A stretch of 64,000 nucleotides of DNA from Pseudomonas sp. FP2196 (GTDB lineage Bacteria > Pseudomonadota > Gammaproteobacteria > Pseudomonadales > Pseudomonadaceae): assembly GCF_030687715.1 (NCBI RefSeq), contig NZ_CP117445.1, forward strand, positions 4,825,501 through 4,889,500. The letters run 5' to 3'. Positions 56,382-64,000 of this stretch are shown in pieces (position 1 is the stretch's first letter; every line of letters begins with the position of its first letter). Under the pieces are notes generated by a model. That model was not told the origin of the DNA. It searched no databases and worked only from the letters and a program-made list of their open reading frames with translations. A program made the position numbers and the translations under genes.

Positions 56382-57016
56382 ATGCCGCAAAACGTCTTGA
56401 GATCTTTCGCCGACTGCATGAAGACAATCCCGAGCCGAAAACCGAACTGGCCTACTCCTCGCCCTTCGAATTGCTGATTGCGGTGATCCTCTCGGCGCAG
56501 TCGACTGATGTCGGCGTCAACAAGGCGACGGCGAAGTTGTTCCCGATCGCCAACACCCCGGCGGCGATATATGCGCTGGGTGTCGAAGGCCTCTCCGAAT
56601 ACATCAAGACCATCGGCCTCTACAACAGCAAGGCCAAGAACGTCATCGAGACCTGCCGCATGCTGGTCGAACGCCACAACAGTGAAGTGCCGCAAACGCG
56701 TGAAGAGCTGGAGGCCTTGCCCGGCGTGGGCCGAAAGACCGCAAACGTGGTGCTGAATACGGCGTTCCGTCAACTGACCATGGCCGTCGACACGCACATT
56801 TTCCGGGTCAGCAACCGCACTGGCATTGCACCGGGCAAAAACGTGGTTGAAGTGGAAAACAAGCTGATGAAATTTGTGCCCAAGGAATTTCTGCTCGACT
56901 CCCACCATTGGCTGATTCTTCACGGACGCTACGTTTGCCTGGCGCGCAAGCCACGCTGTGGCAGTTGCAGGATCGAAGACTTGTGCGAGTACAAGGCCAA
57001 AACATCGGACGATTGA
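56378..57016 (+). CDS. nth: endonuclease III
   Basis: A 212-residue DNA glycosylase/AP lyase. The helix-hairpin-helix LPGVGRKTANVVLNTAF, the catalytic aspartate in AVDTHIFRVSNR, the catalytic lysine in ILSAQSTD...NKATAKL, and the 4Fe-4S motif CLARKPRCGSCRIEDLC are present. It removes oxidised pyrimidines. Location directly after rnfE is as in E. coli and P. aeruginosa. ATG 56378 overlaps the rsxE stop. Confidence 0.97.
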   Translation: MNAAKRLEIFRRLHEDNPEPKTELAYSSPFELLIAVILSAQSTDVGVNKATAKLFPIANTPAAIYALGVEGLSEYIKTIGLYNSKAKNVIETCRMLVERHNSEVPQTREELEALPGVGRKTANVVLNTAFRQLTMAVDTHIFRVSNRTGIAPGKNVVEVENKLMKFVPKEFLLDSHHWLILHGRYVCLARKPRCGSCRIEDLCEYKAKTSDD

Positions 57017-57122
57017 CCGGCTATTGGATTTATTAACTGATCGATTGAAAAAATCTTTTTTACCCGTCGCTGCATTACCGATATAAGGGGCGCCAAAGGC
57101 AGTCTTAGCCGGAGTTAACCTT

Positions 57123-57302
57123 ATGAGTAGCGACAAAGAGCAACTGGACGTAGACGACGACGTTGACACCGCAGACGCTGACGCTGAGGAACCGGTAGTC
57201 GAAGTCGCCAAAACCAATCTGAGCAAACGCCGCACTATCGACAATCTGCTTGAAGAGCGCCGACTACAAAGGCGATTGGCCGATTACGACTTTGATCTCT
57301 GA
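57123..57302 (+). CDS. PA3496-family small acidic protein
   Basis: A 59-residue protein not obvious by length alone. It has a GGAG ribosome binding site, an acidic N-terminal half (DVDDDVDTADADAEEP) and a basic C-terminal half (LSKRRTIDNLLEERRLQRRL). It corresponds to the short gene found immediately after nth in pseudomonads, annotated as a putative envelope integrity protein. No membrane helix is visible, so the product looks cytoplasmic. A terminator follows at once. Confidence 0.85.
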   Translation: MSSDKEQLDVDDDVDTADADAEEPVVEVAKTNLSKRRTIDNLLEERRLQRRLADYDFDL

Positions 57303-57308
57303 CACTCG

Positions 57309-57333
57309 AAAGCCTCCCGAAATGGAGGCTTTT
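57309..57333 (+). terminator. rho-independent terminator after the small acidic gene
   Basis: AAAGCCTCC-CGAAAT-GGAGGCTTTT, 9-bp stem starting 7 nt after the stop. Confidence 0.9.
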
Positions 57334-57391
57334 CACTTTCTGCGACTAACTGAATCAGATCGGCCCATGACCCCGTCAGCTACCGAGACAT

Positions 57392-58018
57392 TCAGACCAG
57401 TCCATTACGCTGTGCCAACTCGATCAAGTCCACCAGTGAGCGCGCATTGAGTTTGAGCAACAAGCGGGTCTTGTAGGTGCTCACGGTTTTATTGCTCAAA
57501 AACATGCCATCGGCGATTTCCTTGTTGGTCTTGCCGCGGGCCAACTGTTGTAACACCATCATTTCGCGCCCGGAAAGGCGATCCACCATGTCGGCTTCAC
57601 TGGCATTACCCAGACTGGTGCGCACTGTATGCAACGCCTGATTGGGGAAATAACTGTAGCCGGAGAGCACGGCCTTGATCGCGCTGAGTAATTCGGTCAG
57701 ATCCTGCTGTTTACATACATAGCCCGCCGCGCCCGACTGCATGCAACGCATTGAAAAATGGCCAGGCGCCTGGGAAGTCAAAACCAGCACTTTAATAGGC
57801 ATGGCGACCGAGGTAAGGCGCGCAATAACTTCCAACCCATCAAGTTTCGGTATTCCAATATCCAGAATGACAATATCCGGCATTTGTTCGCGAGCAAGTT
57901 GTAACGCGTCCACACCGTTATCTGTTTCTGCAATGACTTCGTAGCCATGACGTTCCATCAGCATACGTACCGCAAGTCGAATGACGGGGTGGTCATCCAC
58001 GATCAGCACTTTATTCAT
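57392..58018 (-). CDS. NarL/LuxR-family response regulator (orphan)
   Basis: A 208-residue regulator. The receiver domain has KVLIVDDHPVIRLAVRMLM, the phosphorylated aspartate in DIVILDIGIPKLDG and the lysine in GYVCKQQDL. The LuxR helix-turn-helix reads LSGREMMVLQQLARGKTNKEIADGMFLSNKTVSTYKTRLLLKL. It resembles BvgA/RocA-type regulators. No histidine kinase gene is adjacent. ATG 58018 was chosen over a 39-residue extension. The target is unknown; the divergent AT-rich gene at 58504 is one candidate. Confidence 0.92.
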   Translation of the reverse strand: MNKVLIVDDHPVIRLAVRMLMERHGYEVIAETDNGVDALQLAREQMPDIVILDIGIPKLDGLEVIARLTSVAMPIKVLVLTSQAPGHFSMRCMQSGAAGYVCKQQDLTELLSAIKAVLSGYSYFPNQALHTVRTSLGNASEADMVDRLSGREMMVLQQLARGKTNKEIADGMFLSNKTVSTYKTRLLLKLNARSLVDLIELAQRNGLV

Positions 58019-58503
58019 GGGCAAGTCCAGTTTCGCTGTTCGAATTTTTAGAGCACGCACAATATCCCAGTCACTTGCCCCATGGCATGCCGGGGCTCTG
58101 ATGCACTCGCATCGAGAGACATACCCTACGGGCATTGAGGATAATTCCTACAAAAATCTGTCTCCCTCTAAACATCTGACAAAGCCCACCATTCAATGCC
58201 ATGCAATATTTCAGCTTTGGACTTGTAACCGAGTGCAACCGACTTCTCTGGAGACTCCCTGTCCGAGCAGCTATTCGTTGCATTCGTCACATGGGCAAGT
58301 GAATGAATATCCGCATCACGCCATACGGAGATTACACATTCGAAACATCAGGAAATAGCCGCAATTTCTTACAGCGCTAATATACCCCCACCCTGCCAAA
58401 AAGACTTGAAACAAGCTATTTATACTTAAGACAACAGTTTTGCTATAAATAGAAATACCAACTACCCACTCACAACAATCAAGAACATACAAAGCGACCA
58501 ACA
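58019..58503. other. 485-bp AT-rich intergenic region
   Basis: Gene-free stretch between the orphan regulator and the membrane-protein gene, clearly more AT-rich than the rest of the window, especially after 58300. I see no convincing ORF, tRNA or hairpin terminator. TATAAA at 58444-58449 could be a -10 element for the downstream gene, but no good -35 is placed for it. Confidence 0.6.
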
Positions 58504-59250
58504 ATGAGAAAAATCAAAAACGATAAAATACCCATGTTTAAAATAAAGAACAAAATCACTAACCCCATGACGGTTATCGCTATATTTGCAGCCATCTCGG
58601 AGACATCAGCTGCTATCTCTCTGCCGTTCCTCAACAATGAGGATCGCGAAATATACGTCTGGTTCCTGATCAGCTTTCCGTTTTATTTATTACTGCTATT
58701 TTTTATTACCCTGAACTTCAACCATCGCTCACTTTATTCACCCTCTGACTTTGGCAAAGACAAGAGTTTTCTAAAGGCCAACGACCACAATGATCGCGAC
58801 AACAAACGAAACATGCCGATGCTGGACACAATCGCACATTGCACTTTCGGCATATCAAGTAGTGTTGTGCCCAGCGAAACCGCTGCCGCCCAATGCGCCA
58901 ACACGGGAAAAATCCATAATACGCTCGACCCGCCTCCTGGCCTCATTACGAAGTCACACCGGACGCTGCAATACAATATTCAGTTGTCCGCTTCCGTAAG
59001 CAACCTGCACATCATCGATGCACGGGATATTGATGCATCGAGAGAGTTCGCCACGATTGTGGAAAAAATCCAACGCACCGACAAAAAAGCCACCCGTGTG
59101 ATCGTGTTTCTTTCCAATCACGTGTCGGACGTTTCACTGACGGAAAATGTGTTGCTGCACATCAAGAACGCGAAGAAAGGCTCGTGCACCACACTCTGCG
59201 TGGTTTACAACCTGTGCTCACAAGCGGTAACGCTGTTGGCGAGGGCCTGA
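58504..59250 (+). CDS. two-helix membrane protein of unknown function (AT-rich, possibly acquired)
   Basis: A 248-residue protein. A basic start (MRKIKNDKIPMFKIKNKI) is followed by two hydrophobic helices (MTVIAIFAAISETSAAISLPF and VWFLISFPFYLLLLFFITLNF). These are connected to HRSLYSPSDF, a two-helix module I have seen at the start of many unnamed bacterial proteins. The cytoplasmic rest (about 180 residues) has an alpha/beta look near the end (THRVIVFLSNHV-like strand, then LLHIKNAKKG). No catalytic motif is recognised. Base composition and codon use differ from the neighbours, suggesting recent arrival. The ribosome binding site is weak; an ATG at 58534 is the alternative start. Confidence 0.7.
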   Translation: MRKIKNDKIPMFKIKNKITNPMTVIAIFAAISETSAAISLPFLNNEDREIYVWFLISFPFYLLLLFFITLNFNHRSLYSPSDFGKDKSFLKANDHNDRDNKRNMPMLDTIAHCTFGISSSVVPSETAAAQCANTGKIHNTLDPPPGLITKSHRTLQYNIQLSASVSNLHIIDARDIDASREFATIVEKIQRTDKKATRVIVFLSNHVSDVSLTENVLLHIKNAKKGSCTTLCVVYNLCSQAVTLLARA

Positions 59251-59316
59251 AGAAAGAAGCATTGCCGAGAAGCAGATGCAGCGGGAGAACGCTCGATAAG
59301 AGCCAGTTAACGAATT

Positions 59317-59356
59317 TATAAAAAAGGGCGGCCTTGTCTCCAAGACAAGGCCGCCC
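59317..59356 (-). terminator. rho-independent terminator of argG
   Basis: GGGCGGCCTTGTCT-CCA-AGACAAGGCCGCCC, perfect 14-bp stem. On the minus strand it is followed by six or more T residues, 28 bp after argG. Confidence 0.92.
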
Positions 59357-59383
59357 TCTCATTGGCGCGTCAGTCTGTAAAAA

Positions 59384-60601
59384 TCAGAACAGCTTGCGGC
59401 CCTTGTTGGCAGCAATACGCATGCGCAGGGCGTTGAGCTTGATGAAGCCCGCCGCGTCGGCCTGGTTGTAGGCACCGCCGTCTTCTTCGAAGGTCGCGAT
59501 GTTGGCGTCGAACAGCGAATCGTCGGACTTGCGGCCGGTGACGATCACATTGCCCTTGTACAGCTTCAAACGAACAACGCCATTCACGTTGACCTGCGAA
59601 GCGTCGATCATCTGTTGCAGCATCAGACGCTCAGGACTCCACCAGTAGCCGGTGTAGATCAGGCTGGCGTACTTTGGCATCAGCTCATCTTTAAGGTGAG
59701 CAACTTCACGGTCCAGAGTGATCGACTCGATGGCGCGGTGAGCGCGCAGCATGATGGTGCCGCCCGGGGTTTCATAGCAGCCACGGGACTTCATGCCGAC
59801 ATAACGGTTCTCGACGATGTCCAGACGGCCAATGCCGTGCTCGCCACCAATCTTGTTCAACGTCGCCAGCACGGTGGCCGGGGTCATTTCGACACCGTCC
59901 AGTGCAACGATGTCGCCGTTGCGGTAGGTCAGTTCCAGGTATTGCGGCTTGTCAGGCGCGTTCTCCGGGGAGACGGTCCAGCGCCACATGTCTTCTTCGT
60001 GCTCGGTCCAGGTATCTTCCAGCACGCCGCCTTCATAGGAGATGTGCAGCAGGTTGGCGTCCATCGAGTACGGGGATTTCTTCTTGCCGTGGCGCTCGAT
60101 CGGGATCGCGTGCTTCTCGGCGTAGTCCATCAGCTTCTCGCGGGACAGCAGGTCCCACTCACGCCATGGAGCAATCACTTTTACGCCCGGCTTGAGGGCA
60201 TAGGCACCCAGCTCGAAACGTACCTGGTCGTTGCCCTTGCCGGTGGCGCCATGGGAAATGGCGTCAGCGCCGGTTTCGTTGGCGATTTCGATCAGACGTT
60301 TGGCGATCAGCGGACGCGCGATGGAAGTACCCAGCAGGTACTCGCCTTCGTAAACGGTGTTGGCGCGGAACATCGGGAACACGAAGTCACGCACGAACTC
60401 TTCGCGCAGATCGTCGATGTAGATTTCTTTGACGCCCATGGCCTGAGCCTTGGCGCGGGCCGGCTCGACCTCTTCGCCTTGACCGAGATCAGCGGTGAAG
60501 GTCACCACTTCACAGTTATAAGTATCCTGCAGCCACTTGAGGATCACCGAAGTGTCCAGGCCGCCGGAATACGCCAGAACGACCTTGTTTACGTCCGCCA
60601 T
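59384..60601 (-). CDS. argG: argininosuccinate synthase
   Basis: A 405-residue ligase joining citrulline and aspartate with ATP in arginine synthesis. The N-terminal P-loop-like [15 protein letters not shown], the [13 protein letters not shown] segment and [11 protein letters not shown] are all present. Full length. It is read away from the membrane-protein gene and ends at a strong terminator. argH is not in the window. Confidence 0.98.
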   Translation of the reverse strand: MADVNKVVLAYSGGLDTSVILKWLQDTYNCEVVTFTADLGQGEEVEPARAKAQAMGVKEIYIDDLREEFVRDFVFPMFRANTVYEGEYLLGTSIARPLIAKRLIEIANETGADAISHGATGKGNDQVRFELGAYALKPGVKVIAPWREWDLLSREKLMDYAEKHAIPIERHGKKKSPYSMDANLLHISYEGGVLEDTWTEHEEDMWRWTVSPENAPDKPQYLELTYRNGDIVALDGVEMTPATVLATLNKIGGEHGIGRLDIVENRYVGMKSRGCYETPGGTIMLRAHRAIESITLDREVAHLKDELMPKYASLIYTGYWWSPERLMLQQMIDASQVNVNGVVRLKLYKGNVIVTGRKSDDSLFDANIATFEEDGGAYNQADAAGFIKLNALRMRIAANKGRKLF

Positions 60602-60730
60602 GCCATCACTCCACGGGGTTCTACGGAAAGCCGAGGAGTCTACCGCTCAAACGCGATAATTTACAGAGGCGCGACAGCTTAAGACGACAAAGCGACAGAA
60701 TCTGTCGAGAGGGCGACGATGACCGGCGGG

Positions 60731-61651
60731 TCAGGAAGTCGCCGCAGTGTTGGCCGGAGTGCTGGCCTGAGGCGCCGGAGCCGTGGTCGGCGCCACGCGC
60801 GCCAGTTTGACATTGACCCGACGGTTCTTCGCGCGATTGGCCGCATTGGTGTTCGGCACAATAGGATATTGCTCGCCGTGGAAACGCACCGTGATCTGCG
60901 ATTCCTGAATGCCATTGGCCTTGAAGAAGTCGACCACCGCCAGCGCCCGGCGGCGCGACAACTCACGGTTGGTCAGGCGATTTCCGCTGTTGTCGGAATG
61001 GCCGTCGAGTTCGATGTGATTGACCGTGGGATCGGCCTTCATGAATTCGAGCATCACTTGCAACTTGGCTTTGGCGGCGGCGTCGAGATCTACGCCTTCC
61101 CCGGGGAAGCCGATCTGCGACTGCTTGATCTGGTCGAAATTCTGCGGCAGCAATTTCGCCACACAGGTCTGATAGTCGTTGAACGCCTTGCTGAACTTGA
61201 CCGGCAATAAACGCACTTCCGACACTCGGCCATCGCCGGAAGCCCGGCGTACGACGGGGCTGCGACCATCCAGCAGACCGCTGATCAGACCACCGGCCTG
61301 GGATTGCGAACTGCTGAACAGGACATTGCCGCTACCCAGTCTGACGTTGCCCAGATTGATGTCGCCGCGTCCCGGTTGCCATGGCGCAGCGGCCGCAAGC
61401 AAGGTCGCTGAACCGCCACCGAGCATGGCGTTGTAGGCATTCAGACGGAATATCGCCTGCTCGCCTGCTTTACGCACGAATTCACCCGAACCGAAGTCGG
61501 TGATCGGCTGCGTCAGTCGGCATTCGAACTTGTCGCCGGCGACCGTCCACTCAATGTTCTCCAGGCGAGTCTGGTAGGTAAGCGCCATCGCGGGAAGGCT
61601 GGCAAACACACTGAGCAAGGCTAAATAACGCTGGCGCACGGGAGGCTCCAT
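60731..61651 (-). CDS. motY: sodium-type flagellar motor protein MotY (OmpA family)
   Basis: A 306-residue exported protein with a signal peptide (RYLALLSVFASLPAMALTY). An N-terminal MotY-specific domain precedes the OmpA-like peptidoglycan-binding domain (NHIELDGHSDNSGNRLTNRELSRRRA). The tail is Ala/Pro/Thr-rich. MotY forms the T ring and holds stators near the motor. It is preceded by a good FliA-type promoter and sits between argG and pyrC as in P. aeruginosa. Start 61651 was chosen because it heads the signal peptide. Confidence 0.9.
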   Translation of the reverse strand: MEPPVRQRYLALLSVFASLPAMALTYQTRLENIEWTVAGDKFECRLTQPITDFGSGEFVRKAGEQAIFRLNAYNAMLGGGSATLLAAAAPWQPGRGDINLGNVRLGSGNVLFSSSQSQAGGLISGLLDGRSPVVRRASGDGRVSEVRLLPVKFSKAFNDYQTCVAKLLPQNFDQIKQSQIGFPGEGVDLDAAAKAKLQVMLEFMKADPTVNHIELDGHSDNSGNRLTNRELSRRRALAVVDFFKANGIQESQITVRFHGEQYPIVPNTNAANRAKNRRVNVKLARVAPTTAPAPQASTPANTAATS

Positions 61652-61705
61652 TGGCTTCTGAAACACAAAGACCGATTCACACTATGTTTACGGCATACCT
61701 ACGGG

Positions 61706-61732
61706 ATATCGGAAGCTTCCCGCAAAACTTGA
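61706..61732 (-). promoter_or_regulatory. FliA (sigma-28) promoter of motY
   Basis: Read on the minus strand: TCAAGTTT, 11 bp, TCCGATAT. Compared with TAAAGTTT-N11-GCCGATAA it matches 7/8 and 6/8 with exact spacing, 55 bp upstream of the motY start. Confidence 0.7.
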
Positions 61733-61799
61733 TAGCGAGTGCCTGCAAGAGTCTTTTCCGGTAGCATTCGCCTCAGTTTGACCCGCCTGGAATCCCCTC

Positions 61800-62846
61800 A
61801 TGTCCGACCGCCTGACCCTGCTGCGTCCCGACGACTGGCACATTCATCTTCGCGATGGTGCCGTGTTGACCAATACCGTTGCCGATGTTGCGCGCACGTT
61901 TGGTCGCGCCATCATCATGCCCAACCTGGTACCTCCGGTGCGCAACGCCGCTGAAGCCGACGGCTATCGCCAGCGGATTCTCGCTGCCCGCCCGGCCGGC
62001 AGTCGTTTCGAGCCGTTGATGGTGCTGTACCTCACCGACCGCACCCAGCCCGAAGAAATTCGTGAAGCCAAGGCCAGCGGTTTCGTACACGCCGCAAAGT
62101 TGTATCCGGCTGGCGCTACGACCAACTCCGATTCCGGGGTGACCAGCATCGACAAGATTTTCCCGGCGCTGGAAGCCATGGCCGAAGTCGGCATGCCGCT
62201 ACTGATTCATGGTGAAGTCACTCGTGGCGATGTCGATGTCTTCGACCGCGAAAAGATCTTCATCGATGAACACATGCGTCGTGTGGTCGAGCGCTTCCCG
62301 ACCTTGAAAGTCGTGTTCGAACACATCACCACTGGCGACGCCGTGCAGTTCGTCAACGAGGCTTCGGCCAACGTCGGCGCGACCATCACCGCGCATCACC
62401 TGCTGTACAACCGCAATCACATGTTGGTTGGCGGGATTCGGCCGCACTTCTACTGCCTGCCGATTCTCAAGCGCAATACGCACCAGGAAGCCCTGCTCGA
62501 TGCCGCCACCAGCGGTAGCGCGAAGTTCTTCCTCGGCACCGATTCGGCCCCCCACGCCCAGCACGCCAAGGAAGCCGCTTGCGGCTGCGCCGGCTGCTAC
62601 ACCGCATACGCCGCCATCGAGTTGTATGCCGAAGCGTTCGAACAGCGTAATGCCCTGGACAAGCTCGAAGCGTTCGCCAGCCTCAACGGCCCGCGTTTCT
62701 ATGGTTTGCCGGCCAACACCGATCGCATCACCCTGGTTCGCGAAGAATGGACCGCCCCAACCAGCCTGCCATTTGGCGAGCTGACCGTTATCCCGCTGCG
62801 CGCCGGTGAAAAACTGCGCTGGCGCCTGCTGGAGGAACACGCGTGA
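61800..62846 (+). CDS. pyrC: dihydroorotase
   Basis: A 348-residue type II dihydroorotase, cyclising carbamoyl aspartate in pyrimidine synthesis. Zinc ligands are seen in [10 protein letters not shown], the carbamylated lysine in [17 protein letters not shown], further histidines in LLIHGEVT and VFEHITTGD, and the aspartate in FLGTDSAPH. Full length. The rnt gene follows with a 4-bp overlap. Confidence 0.98.
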   Translation: MSDRLTLLRPDDWHIHLRDGAVLTNTVADVARTFGRAIIMPNLVPPVRNAAEADGYRQRILAARPAGSRFEPLMVLYLTDRTQPEEIREAKASGFVHAAKLYPAGATTNSDSGVTSIDKIFPALEAMAEVGMPLLIHGEVTRGDVDVFDREKIFIDEHMRRVVERFPTLKVVFEHITTGDAVQFVNEASANVGATITAHHLLYNRNHMLVGGIRPHFYCLPILKRNTHQEALLDAATSGSAKFFLGTDSAPHAQHAKEAACGCAGCYTAYAAIELYAEAFEQRNALDKLEAFASLNGPRFYGLPANTDRITLVREEWTAPTSLPFGELTVIPLRAGEKLRWRLLEEHA

Positions 62847-63520
62847 GTGAAGACCATTTCGACGACGAACTGGAAGGTCAAGGTGGCGGCGGCGGTTCCC
62901 GTCATCCGATGGCAGCGCGTTTTCGCGGTTACCTGCCGGTTGTCGTCGACGTAGAAACCGGTGGCTTCAACTCGGCCACCGATGCACTGCTGGAGATTGC
63001 CGCGACCACCATCGCCATGGATGAAAAGGGTTTCGTTTACCCGGATCACACCTACTTCTTCCGCGTTGAGCCTTTCGAAGGCGCCAACATTGAAGCAGCC
63101 GCGCTGGAGTTCACCGGGATCAAGCTTGATCACCCGTTGCGCATGGCGGTCAGTGAAGAGACAGCACTGACTGACATCTTCCGTGGTATCCGCAAGGCGC
63201 TGAAAGCCAACGGCTGCAAACGCGCGATTCTGGTCGGCCACAACAGCAGCTTCGACCTGGGTTTTCTCAACGCAGCCGTTGCGCGACTGGACATGAAGCG
63301 CAACCCGTTCCACCCGTTCTCCAGTTTCGACACCGCGACGCTCGCCGGTCTGGCTTACGGCCAAACCGTTCTGGCGAAAGCCTGCCAGGCCGCCGACATC
63401 GACTTCGATGGCCGTGAGGCGCACTCGGCGCGTTATGACACCGAGAAAACCGCTGAGCTGTTCTGCGGCATCGTCAATCGCTGGAAGCAGATGGGCGGCT
63501 GGGAAGATTTCGACGACTGA
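62843..63520 (+). CDS. rnt: ribonuclease T
   Basis: A 225-residue DEDDh exonuclease that trims the 3' ends of tRNA and other stable RNAs. Catalytic motifs: [11 protein letters not shown] (D and E), [11 protein letters not shown] (D), and [14 protein letters not shown] (H and D). It begins with GTG overlapping the pyrC stop (GTGA) and has GGAGGA upstream. Translationally coupled to pyrC. Confidence 0.97.
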   Translation: MSEDHFDDELEGQGGGGGSRHPMAARFRGYLPVVVDVETGGFNSATDALLEIAATTIAMDEKGFVYPDHTYFFRVEPFEGANIEAAALEFTGIKLDHPLRMAVSEETALTDIFRGIRKALKANGCKRAILVGHNSSFDLGFLNAAVARLDMKRNPFHPFSSFDTATLAGLAYGQTVLAKACQAADIDFDGREAHSARYDTEKTAELFCGIVNRWKQMGGWEDFDD

Positions 63521-63549
63521 TTGTTTGTCGTCGGGTAAATCCCACGCAT

Positions 63550-63578
63550 AAAAAACCGGCCACGTGGGCCGGTTTTTT
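63550..63578 (+). terminator. rho-independent terminator of pyrC-rnt
   Basis: AAAACCGGCC-ACGTG-GGCCGGTTTTTT. Its symmetric A- and T-tails could serve the convergent ORF as well. Confidence 0.9.
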
Positions 63579-63581
63579 CAT

Positions 63582-63995
63582 TTAATGCTTATAGAGCTTG
63601 AACTCTCGGTCAATCCAGACGACGTAAAAAATCCGATGGTTCTTGTAACCCACCATCGCTACACGTTCGAAAGCCCGAAACACCAACAATCTGACATCAC
63701 CTGTTAAAAAATCAGGTATCCCGACTTTCAAGCTGTTCCTCTCAATCGTTTCACAGCCATATCGATGCCTATGCTCTCTGCGCAATTCTCTCCAAGGCAT
63801 TTTTCCCAGAATCCTGAGACGCTCAAGCATTCTGGACCGCTCGACGGCCTCACAATTTTGAATGCACCAACCATTCTGCAAATACTCAAATGAGAAAACC
63901 GGAGGTCGCGATTCTGATGAATCCATTTCAATGGTGGACGTCCGTGCCGTTACTGTAATCGCCGCATCGCGTTCCCTGCGTTTGAACCTGGCCAT
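63582..63995 (-). CDS. hypothetical protein, possibly toxin-like fold at C-terminus
   Basis: A 137-residue ORF starting 5 bp from the window edge (MARFKRRERDAAITV), so an upstream partner cannot be seen. The middle is basic (LRREHRHRYGCETIERN). The end, VGYKNHRIFYVVWIDREFKLYKH, is of the strand-rich type seen at the end of some RelE-like toxins. Convergence on rnt with a shared terminator and normal start context suggest a real gene. Function unknown; a role in a toxin pair is speculative. Confidence 0.65.
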   Translation of the reverse strand: MARFKRRERDAAITVTARTSTIEMDSSESRPPVFSFEYLQNGWCIQNCEAVERSRMLERLRILGKMPWRELRREHRHRYGCETIERNSLKVGIPDFLTGDVRLLVFRAFERVAMVGYKNHRIFYVVWIDREFKLYKH

Positions 63996-64000
63996 TTTTC

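Noticed and set aside
58071..58283. 70-residue minus-strand ORF upstream of the orphan response regulator
   Set aside because: No start signal or recognisable protein; the region looks like promoter or leader DNA.

Overview
The window is chromosomal DNA of a Pseudomonas, most likely of the P. fluorescens group. Four observations support this. Coding is dense and GC-rich. Short palindromic repeats of the type common in P. fluorescens genomes are numerous (13 paired REPINs plus lone copies). Gene neighbourhoods match what is known from P. aeruginosa: sodB-bifA, icmP-like imelysin, mexVW, colRS-inaA, groESL-fxsA, rnf-nth, argG-motY-pyrC-rnt. Individual proteins (PobA, BifA, ColR/ColS, MotY) are recognisably pseudomonad. 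No tRNA, rRNA, IS element, prophage or CRISPR array was seen.

Layout. 0-5.9 kb: the end of a sigma-54 activator, an alpha-ketoglutarate-type MFS permease with a good sigma-54 promoter and two operator-like repeats, a small secreted tandem-repeat protein, a flavin-reductase-like protein, an ABM monooxygenase pair and an AraC regulator. 5.9-14.3 kb: a polyamine-type ABC importer, then a ThDP decarboxylase and aldehyde dehydrogenase pair (2-ketoarginine-type route) with a divergent LysR regulator. 14.4-22.3 kb: NAD(P)-binding protein, an unusual MBL-fold protein and its LysR, pobR/pobA for 4-hydroxybenzoate, a DHA2 efflux pump and a secreted double-Cache protein. 22.4-29.6 kb: coiled-coil membrane protein, SDR, argP with an ACT/LysE-type exporter pair, sodB, bifA. 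29.7-35 kb: an imelysin / di-heme / imelysin / DUF1513 iron-linked locus behind a Fur-like palindrome. 35-47 kb: mexVW, inaA and a methyltransferase, colRS, a PAP2 phosphatase, groESL, fxsA. 47-57 kb: HugZ-type protein, SDR, mrp, metG, and an rnfABDGE-nth operon that has no rnfC. 57-64 kb: an orphan LuxR-type response regulator, an AT-rich two-helix membrane protein of unknown function, argG, motY, pyrC, rnt and an unknown ORF.

How the parts work together. Several uptake or catabolic genes carry an AANAANAA motif at or near the ribosome binding site, suggesting shared Hfq/Crc catabolite repression. Two ColR-type boxes lie in front of the PAP2 gene and the methyltransferase-inaA operon, tying the envelope genes around colRS into one stress circuit. 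motY and possibly bifA have FliA-type promoters, linking them to the flagellar programme. The most unusual item is the Rnf cluster. It lacks the NADH-binding RnfC subunit, and its RnfB has no membrane anchor but a long repeated alpha-helical tail.
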